The notes under the pieces are model-generated. The model worked only from the letters and a program-made list of their open reading frames with translations, searched no databases and was not told the origin of the DNA. A stretch of 64,000 nt of DNA from contig RCNN01000092.1 in assembly GCA_003667245.1 (NCBI GenBank), forward strand, positions 58,614 through 122,613, given 5' to 3'. Numbering within the stretch: position 1 is the first letter of the stretch; each line of letters starts with the position of its first letter. Origin of the DNA: Heterostelium multicystogenum (taxonomy: Eukaryota; Evosea; Eumycetozoa; Acytosteliales; Acytosteliaceae). Position numbers and translations under genes: made by a program. Below are positions 56,479-64,000 of this stretch, one piece after another.

Positions 56479-59400
56479 CTACGTAAAATTGTGTTGTTTG
56501 ACGACTGATGGAGTTTGGGGTGCTGCTGGTGTGGATGAAGATTCGAATTGTGAAGCCATCTTACTGACCTTACTAAATTTAGATTTGAGTGGAGTGATTG
56601 CTGGTGTTTTGGCTGGTGTTTTAAAGGTGGAGAGTTGTGGAGGACGACGATGTTGGTGTAATGGTACGGAGAGATTTTTGTCTTTGTTGTGATGCAGTTG
56701 GTTTCTGTGGAGATTCTTCCTCGTCTGAAGCCGAGAGTAGATTCATTTGTGATTTTGGTGCAAGCTTACGTTTAGACATGGAAATCTTATTGGAGCTGGT
56801 TACCAAGTCACTGGAAGAGCTGCTGCTACTGCTTGACTTGCTGACACCTGCAGTCGTAAGATCGGAGGGGCTTGAGTGTGTGAAGACAAGCTGACTGCTT
56901 ATTGATTTTTTTGGCGGCGGGCGAGGTAGGAGGCGAAGTAGCAAGTTGGGGAGAAGACATCGACTTGATTGGAGATAAAGGATGAGATGGGCTGCCAATG
57001 ATTGCTGCTGCAACTGAATTAGTGTTGACAGGATTGTTGGCTGTGGTTGTATTGATAGTTGTAGCAGCAGAGATAGCTGATGACTTGGTAATTTTACTAA
57101 CGGTAAGCAGCTGTTCCCTTCTTGATGGGGACGGCAGTGCTTGTGACGGTAGTCTTTTCAGTGGCAATACCTTTGAAAGTACACTCTTTTTTTCTTTTCT
57201 TTTTCCTTTTCTTTCTCCTTTTCGGGAGCTGTAGCCTTGGAGGTAGCAGTGGATTTCAAGTTCTTCTTCTCTTCTTTCTTTTCTTTAGTCCTTTGCTTCC
57301 TTCTCTTTTTCCAATCTTTCCTTTTCCAGTCTTTCTTTTTTTCGGCTTTTTCGGCCTTTTCTCTCTCCAATCTTTCTTTTTCCAATCTTTCTCTCTCTTT
57401 CTCGCGCTCTTTTTCACGTTCCTTCTCACGCTCCTTTTCACGTTCTTTTTCCTTTTCACGCTCCTTCTCGCGTTCCTTTTGTAGCTCCTTCTCGGATTTA
57501 GCTCTGTCTTTTTCTTTAGAGAACGATGATGTGAGGTTTGAAATATCTTTGGTACTTGAGGTGAGAATATCTTTTGTCTTGGTCAAGAATTTCTTGTTGA
57601 AGATGTGGAGTTTGTACGTTTTGGTGCATGTTTATCACTCTCACTAATATCAATATCTTGCCACTCATCCATTAGACTCTGTGACATCTCCATGTCTATA
57701 TCTTCCTCATCGATCGATTGCATGAGCAAGCTTCCATCTACTGATTGATCGGCAGTACGGTCAGGTGTCCATTGTGATGCTGTAGACATTTGACATGATG
57801 TTGGGGTACCAGAACCTGCGTTACTAATCAATCCACTTGCTCCACGTGCTGGACTTGGCATGACTGACATGGATGATTTATTTACTGACGATGGTGTTGG
57901 GTGGGATGATCTCAGAATCGGTGAATCTAACAGAGAAACCTTGTCCACTAACTGATTTTTCTATATCACCTTTGAAGAGTGTCTTATGTTCGAGACTTTC
58001 ATTGAGCAGAGCAACCTTAGCACCGTAGATACGTGTACGCAGTGGAGTATTGATATTGAAGTTCTTGAATGGACTCTTGGCATGCTTCTCCTTAAGTTGG
58101 TCGTTGAAAGATTGGTTGAGGAATGAAGAGTTCTCCTCTGCTTTTTGGCGCCACTTGGTGAGTTCTTCGATCAGTGCTTGTTTTTTCTTTGCGCTCTTGG
58201 TTCAGCTGGAGTTGCAAAGTGGTGGTTTCAAGAGCTATCTTTTCCTTATATTCCTGCAGTTTCGTTCGAATTCAATGAAGGCCTTCTTCTCTTGGATCTC
58301 CATATCGTGTTGAACTTGAAGTATGAGCCTTTCTCTTGGAGGGACTTTAGCTCTGCAATCATATTATTCTTCTCCTCTTCCAGCTCTCGTTTTGGCTGCT
58401 TTGAGTGTGAGTATTTGGTTGAAGTTCTCTTCGTTGACCTTCTTTCTTTGCTCGACTTCAATGATAGCCGCATCTAGTTTTGCGGGAGAGCTCCTGTTTC
58501 TCTTGTGTGAGGGAGTTAATAACTAGCTGCCACTCTTTATTCTTCTCTTCATATGTATGTTTGTCTTGGATTCCCTTTGAGACGGTTGTGAAGTGATAGC
58601 TTGCTTTGAAGACGTGACTCCATCATCTTAGCCTCATTGGCGAGAACGCTCCTTAAAGTGTTGCTCCATTTCAATGAGATGGACTGATGCTTCTTGTCCG
58701 ACTTGTTCTCTGATGGTTGCCTCTACCTCTGCAAGCTTTAGCTCCGATTGGTTCAGCTTATGTTGGAACCACTGGATTTTGGTCGAGAAGTTGATTCTTT
58801 TTCCATTGCAATGTAGTCGATTTTTGGTTGTGTGTTTGGTTTGTATCTGGTGATGCTATTTGTGTGACGCTTCATTTTTTGAGTATTAAGTTGCTGTTGT
58901 TGTTGAAGCATTTGGGGTGGTCTCGAGTGGGTCGGTTGTCTTTCATCCTCTGCGTTTTCTCTTTAAGGGCAGCGGCAGCAGTATTTTTGATAAGCCTTTC
59001 CCAGTGTCAATCTTAGATTGGGTAGTGATCTCTTTGGCAATAGCTGAGAATTTCAAAACATTGAGGGTCTCCTCAGAGTCACGAGTAGTTGGGCTGACAT
59101 TGACAATCATTGATGTCTTACCATTGGAGACAAAATACTCTTGGCAGATTTCTTGTCAACTTGGATTCACGCCAGGGGGGCACAATTGCCTGTTGGTTGG
59201 TGGAACGAGTCTTGTTTTAAACGCAAAGCCTCCATGCAACGACCAGTACCCAAGAGGGAGGAGTTAATGTTGGTAGCTTCCTTTAAAACGCTCGCCACCT
59301 GCATCGGTACGCTTGGAACGTTCACTTCAGCCAAATCAAACAATACAAAGCTTCGAGCAACGAATTTGATTCTCGCTAACCTCTGCCAATTCCATTGGGG

Positions 59401-60837
59401 AACAGCAAAACAACTTAAACAACTAGAACAGCATGGCTATACGGACGCTGCTTCCACTGTTTAATTTGGTACCCACCAACAGTCTAGCAGCAAGACCTTG
59501 CTCAATAACCTCGTTGACCTCGTCTCTTTGTACCAACTAGCACTTCAGTCAAATTTCTTTGATGCTAACACCCTTCTCGTCCACTGGGTTGCCTCTAGCT
59601 TTCAAGTGTATGTTTCTGCTTTGGTGGGGAGTGTTGCATCCAGCAAGTCGTAGACAATTGTCTTTGTAGATCTCAATAGTATGAGACCCACATAGTGCAA
59701 GTAACTTGAAGTTTCGTGAAACCTGGAGGGTTTGCTCGTACGATACCTGCATTTGGTGACTCTCTGGTGCATCGACAAAACATTGAATCACTTTCACCAT
59801 CTTCATCGACACCTTCCTTCGTTGCTGTGGAATCGTCGTTCTCTTCGTTTCTGTTTCAAACAAACGCTTTTGGAATAGGATTTGAAAATAAGAAGATCAA
59901 GCGAACGTGGGATGATACCAGGACTCTTTGTGGGGATCCACTGATTGTATATGTTTTACCGGCATTAGTGACACCGTATGCTAGCAACAATATGTTATGT
60001 CCATTTACAAAAGATTGTAGCAATGGAATGATACAGTTCTAATGGATTCCATTGGAATCAGTTAGTAAACAGTGGATGAATTGCAGTCGTAGTATATTGA
60101 TTGGATGAAACCTACCTGAAAAGTTGTTGTTGTGAAGTTGAGACATTAAAAACCTGGGAGAAGAGAAATTTACCTTCGGACTCATTGGCGACTCTATCTT
60201 TGTTGAGGTTGTTCAGATTGCCGGATTTAATGTTGGCCGAAGTGAGTGTGAGGTTGTGGAAGCAGTTGGTTTTCCTTGAGCTTGAATCTCCTCGGTGGAC
60301 CAATGGTCTTGATACGAAGGTACACTTTCATGGGCTCGACCGAGTCATCGATGGTGTAGGTTCTGCTTGGGGACGTGTAGTCTCATAAATTTTGGTGGCA
60401 GTTGTGGTTGAGTATAGCAGTGGTATTCAAAGCAGTGGTGTTGGTTCATAAGGTTGATTGGGTTCGTGTCGAACGTGGTCGAGTGGTGAAGTCATAGGCG
60501 ATCTATTGCTGAGGACGTTGTTTGGCACTGTTGCCAGCAATAGTTGTAATTTTCTCTTTTTTGCCGAGTAAGGGTGTGGAAATAGTTGATATTCTATTTG
60601 TATTATTTGTAAGTGGACTAATAGGTATGTTTTTAGGATTATGTATTAGTAATATTTCAGATGAAATAGAGTGGAGGATAAGGTGTGAAAGTTTCAAAGT
60701 CCAAGATAACATTTGAAATAACCAATTTTAACCAATATCTTTCACCAGATTCGTAATGTAGAACCTACCTTCTAGTAGTACAAAGCTGGTGACATTAAGA
60801 TATCATTTTTCTTAATACCTGAAGATGTGGCCATCAT
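56479..60837 (-). CDS. kif12: Kinesin-6 family motor, heavily frame-broken
   Basis: Translating the minus strand in changing frames gives a kinesin motor: [53 protein letters not shown] (P-loop at about 59950-59990), [12 protein letters not shown] in place of [25 protein letters not shown] (about 59225-59275), SKLTRNLP and [31 protein letters not shown] is typical of kinesin-6 (MKLP/KIF20). A coiled coil follows (57960-58860), then Ser/Pro-rich sequence, an [10 protein letters not shown] helix (57190-57590), and a tail with [20 protein letters not shown] and stop at 56479. The start [15 protein letters not shown] is at 60837, with introns near 60060-60110 and 60720-60775. Kinesin-6 organises the central spindle. 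At least ten breaks mean either very poor sequence here or a decaying gene. The Kif12 name is tentative. Confidence 0.7.
57190..57590 (-). repeat. Glu-Lys-Arg charged helix repeat
   Basis: Tandem [10 protein letters not shown] units, then [20 protein letters not shown], inside the kinesin gene. DNA units of 6-12 bp (TCACGCTCCTTT-like on plus) are repeated imperfectly. It probably forms a rigid single helix. Confidence 0.75.
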
Positions 60838-61565
60838 TTTCGGTCTGTTTTATGTAGTTGTTGAATAAATATCTTGAAGTTTATGTTTTTGATATGCTCC
60901 AAGTGGTTTAAAGTTAACTGTTTTTACTTTTAACTTTTGTATATTAAAGTAGTAGATTTTGATTGTTTATTCTTAGTCTATTTCTTCTTATTAATTTTAA
61001 ATAATATACATTAATTATTATTATTATTTGATATTAACAACAAAATAACAATATGGATATAAATAACTACTAACTAATAGGACTTAACTTATTAATAGGA
61101 TACTATATTATTGATTATTATTTATTATTTATTATTGTTATTGTTAAAAGTTAGTTTGTTGATTGATTATGTTTTATTATTCTGCTGTTGGAACATTCAG
61201 AATATTTTATTTAAATTCTGTTTCAACGGATAAATATTTTAAATTTTCAAAAAAAAGGCGGCAAAAAAGTTATCTAATTGTAACTACATTGAAGTTGGAC
61301 TGAAGATCTTGTGATATCAATCCTTGTCTAAATGATAACATTGAGTACATTTAAAGTACAAATCTTGAATTTCTTAAAAACGTGATATCATTATTTAGTT
61401 TTTGTTATGAAAGTTTAAATTGATTAAAGGTTGGTGATATTATTACACAGACTCAAATGCGGGTAATCACTTAAGGAAGGAAGTTATGTTCTGGTATTGA
61501 TAGATTGATAATTACAAAGATTTAAAAGATGTATTATATTTATTTATAATTTACATTTCTGTAAG
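60838..61565. other. Intergenic DNA
   Basis: Very AT-rich spacer with ATT repeats near 61118-61142 and an A run near 61249. No coding signal. Confidence 0.6.
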
Positions 61566-62069
61566 TCATTCTTTTTCTTTAGTTGAGTCATACAAATATG
61601 GCGCAACATGGAAGACAACTAGCTTTCGGAATGATTGGTCATAGTTTAGTCCGGCAAAAAAGGTTCCATTTCTACTGTTGTAGGACATGATGTAGTTGGT
61701 ATTTGGATTGGGTATTGTACGTCGTCCTGAAAAGGTAAGTGGTGTTGGGTCATCTTTGAAGCAAATTAGATCACCGGTGATATCTGTACTGGCAAACAAT
61801 TTCTTGGTGTGGTCGACTACGCAATCATATTCGGGATGGTAGATTTTTTCAAGTGGGATCACCACTATACAAAATGAATGAGTTTTGAACCAATCTTGTT
61901 CTAGCCAAACTCCAGCATTGACACTATCCATTGATTGCCAAGGAACTAACAGCACGAAGTTTGGTTGCTTATCATCGACATGCAAAATAAATTTATCGCC
62001 AGTGATTGCATCTTTCACGCCAATAATATGACGATAGTTGTCGTAGGTTGCATTGTACCACTTGGACAT
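61566..62069 (-). CDS. Unrecognised 167-residue protein
   Basis: A complete single-exon frame from MSKWYNATYDNYRHIIGVKD to a stop at 61566, with coding composition and no break. The N-terminus has no signal peptide or membrane helix. It is rich in Asp, Trp and Phe (VLLVPWQSMDSV, LEQDWFKTH, GDLICFKDDPTPL) and looks like a small beta-rich globular protein. I know no matching family. It has its own AT-rich flanks and no obvious partner. Confidence 0.75.
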   Translation of the reverse strand: MSKWYNATYDNYRHIIGVKDAITGDKFILHVDDKQPNFVLLVPWQSMDSVNAGVWLEQDWFKTHSFCIVVIPLEKIYHPEYDCVVDHTKKLFASTDITGDLICFKDDPTPLTFSGRRTIPNPNTNYIMSYNSRNGTFFAGLNYDQSFRKLVVFHVAPYLYDSTKEKE

Positions 62070-62735
62070 TATATGGTTTCAACAACAAATATATAGATAT
62101 AGAGATAAATATTACAACAATATTTATAGTAGTTTACTAAAGACTTTATGATTATGATTTGCTTGCTTATCTTGATTGATAGCCACCATTTCATTTTTAA
62201 TAAATAAAATATCCCCTTATTATATTGATTTGAACAAATAATTTGAATTGATTAGTATGCAAACAAAATCTTTAAATGAATTCGTTCCAAGAGATAAATC
62301 GAGAACCTGTGTGAATCTGGAGGTACCGGTTGTTTGAACAACTGACTAATGGAGAGATCAGATTTGACAAAAATCAAGAAATCAATCAATTTTCATTCGC
62401 TTTTATAATTTTAGGGTTTTTTTGACAAAATGAAGGTTCTTTTGTCAAATAGATATTTGCTGTTTTTCAGTGACCCATAAAACAAACACAACCTTGAGTT
62501 GTATGGAGCATTGCACCTCAATCAGAAAAAACAAAGAATGATCCAGGTTCAACGAAACTATTTTGGATATTTTCGTCACGAAATAATAATCGATTAAATA
62601 AAGATATTTAAGAACTAAGTTGAATTGTTGTTGTCCAGTAAATTATTAACTACTTCTAAATAGTGTCTTGCAAATAGATCATTCAATTATCATTCCAATA
62701 TCAATATCTTTACTATTCTAGTGTATTATAATACA
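62070..62735. other. Intergenic DNA between divergent small genes
   Basis: AT-rich spacer. Around 62290-62480 it is slightly less AT-rich, with GGTTTTTTTGACAAAATGAAGG and TTTTGTCAAAT-like inverted pieces, but there is no open frame. Confidence 0.5.
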
Positions 62736-63251
62736 ATGAATTGGGATAAAACTCTACCTATTAGTACACACCAGTTTTTTTAACAGTACAATCATTGAAT
62801 ACCAATGAGGTTCTTGGTAGCAATATCTAGTGGAAACTATCTACAAATGGTGTTCGCCAAATGACTCGAATAATTGATTATTTAAAAATGCGCCTATGTG
62901 TGATCGTGTAAAAACAAGCAGTATTCCTCGACTCTTCTATTTGTCCAAGTGGGATCCAAGTGGCGATGTTAAGGTCAACCTGAGTGGAAACGTTAATATT
63001 AAATCCGCTGTGGATGTCGATACCAAGTACCCATATTATCTCAAAGGAAATAGACTTTACCAAGGTTATGATATAAAGCCAAACCAGCATTTTTAATAGT
63101 TCAGGACGACAATACCATTCTTGAAAAGAATTCCAATCAGCTTCTTACCTTGATCAGAAGCGATTATACCTACTTGGGAGTAGGTTCAAATGAAGTAGTT
63201 GTATTAGGTGGTATCATAAAGGATTCATCAAACCATGGTAGACCAGGATAA
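62736..63251 (+). CDS. Unrecognised small protein, frame-broken
   Basis: The start MNWDKTLPISTHQFF is at 62736. Pieces in shifting frames follow (TVQSLNTNEVLGSNI, then MCDRVKTSSIPRLFYLSKWD at 62896, VNLSGNVNIKSAVDVDTKYP), then after a break near 63083 PAFLIVQDDNTILEKNSNQL and YTYLGVGSNEVVVLGG to a stop at 63251. The pieces abut with no gap and share coding composition, so I join them as one gene of about 170 residues with at least three indels. The family is unknown. The size is like its divergent neighbour at 61566, but I see no clear similarity between the two. Confidence 0.5.
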
Positions 63252-63688
63252 AATCAAATAAATTGGAATTCTATTTTCTTATTTACTATTATAGTATCTT
63301 TGTCTTGCTTTTTGACATTCCATTCCTTTCATTAATATTCGTCATTTCCGCACTGTGCTAGGAAAGGAAAATTCCAAAAAAAACAACAAAAAATTCAAAA
63401 GACAAAATTTCACAATTTTAATTTTTAATTAGTTTTTTAGTGAAACAGCTTCAGTTGAAGAGATGCTGATTCATTAAATTTTTATATTAACCTGCTTGCA
63501 TTACCACAACTTTTTATTGTTAAATAAAAATAAGCAAATAAAATCACATACCAATACTAATACATAACATACATACATATATATATATATATTATATAGA
63601 TCTTATTTATACAATAAAAAGAAATAATAATTTAGAATAGATTAGTTTAAGTGTTAGTTTAGTTTAGAGTTAGTAGAGTAGATAGATA
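63252..63688. other. Intergenic DNA
   Basis: AT-rich spacer with AAAAAA and ATATAT runs; promoter of PEX5. Confidence 0.6.
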
Positions 63689-64000
63689 ATGTCATTGCTT
63701 AGAGATTTAGTTGAGCCTGAATGTGCCGAACCCAATGCTTTGGGGTGGTGTTCGTACAACAATTCACATCAAAGAAACAGAATTATATCATGTAAGTCTT
63801 CTATTGGATGCCATTACTTACTTACTTATTAGTAATACTAATTTTTGATACTTACTCTGTGTACTTTGATATTGACTTTTGTTATTATGTTTAGAATCAA
63901 TGGGGAAATGGATAGAAGACAAAGATTCTATCAGCAACTGAATGAGGATTATGATGAAAGTCAATTCGATGAGTATTTTGATAATGGTGATCATTTGCAT
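63689..64000 (+). CDS. pex5: Peroxisomal PTS1 receptor PEX5, 5' part
   Basis: The start MSLLRDLVEPECAEPNALG matches the PEX5 N-terminus, whose single Cys (here residue 12) is mono-ubiquitinated for recycling; the family pattern is LVE.EC...NPL. After the G4 run at 63742-63745 the frame shifts to VVFVQQFTSKKQNYI, again like PEX5. The intron 63792-63894 joins in frame to INGEMDRRQRFYQQLNEDYD. The gene is cut by the window edge, so the WxxxF/Y motifs and TPR domain are not visible. PEX5 carries PTS1 cargo into peroxisomes. Call based on the N-terminus only. Confidence 0.75.

Overview
The window looks like nuclear DNA of a dictyostelid social amoeba. Intergenic DNA is very AT-rich and coding DNA clearly less so. 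Introns are short (about 60-100 bp) and T-rich with GTAAGT/GTATGT donors. Proteins carry poly-Asn, poly-Gln and Ser-rich tracts. Several families are dictyostelid hallmarks: FNIP-repeat F-box, ComC-type EGF membrane protein, arrestin-FYVE, and tRNA-linked non-LTR retrotransposons. Coding GC is higher than I would expect for D. discoideum, so another dictyostelid group is likely. I cannot name the species.

Layout, left to right. 0.8-2 kb: Uma2-type PD-(D/E)XK protein. 3.1-7.1 kb: CARMIL-like PH-LRR protein. 7.3-8.4 kb (-): PEX19. 9.17 kb: tRNA-His. 9.7-14 kb (-): calponin-homology protein with a 1.65 kb hexapeptide repeat. 16.4-18.2 kb: arrestin-FYVE protein. 18.69 kb: second tRNA-His. 19.5-23.2 kb: ComC-like membrane protein. 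23.4-31.9 kb: three different SAM methyltransferases, a myotubularin phosphatase (-) and a DUF676 lipase-like protein (-). 32.5 kb: tRNA-Ala followed by a SINE-like repeat. 34.3-35.9 kb: unknown low-complexity protein. 36.5-37.5 kb: cystinosin. 38.4-43.2 kb: FHA protein built like Ki-67. 43.4-44.6 kb (-): TSR3. 44.8-46.6 kb: tRNA-Lys followed by a stack of retroelement remains. 46.8-48.4 kb (-): FNIP F-box protein. 49-54.8 kb (-): a second stack containing an intact two-ORF LINE, a tail repeat and a SINE, headed by a third tRNA-His. 55.3-56 kb: CHMP1. 56.5-60.8 kb (-): kinesin-6. 61.6-63.3 kb: two unknown small genes. 63.7 kb to the edge: PEX5 start.

Two themes stand out. First, all five tRNA genes carry a GC-rich near-palindrome 18-26 nt downstream. 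Retroelements lie just beyond it, in the same orientation as the tRNA, downstream of four of the five. They include a roughly 400 bp poly(A)-tailed repeat with A-box-like and B-box sequences, present three times, which I read as a tRNA-targeting SINE. Second, many clearly homologous host genes are broken by one-base indels, mostly in homopolymers, while both LINE ORFs are fully open. This suggests assembly errors rather than pseudogenes. CDS coordinates below are gene spans from start to stop codon, including introns and these breaks. By function the window leans to endolysosomal and PI3P biology (arrestin-FYVE, myotubularin, CHMP1, cystinosin), peroxisome import (PEX19, PEX5) and mitosis or cytokinesis (Ki-67-like, kinesin-6, CHMP1).
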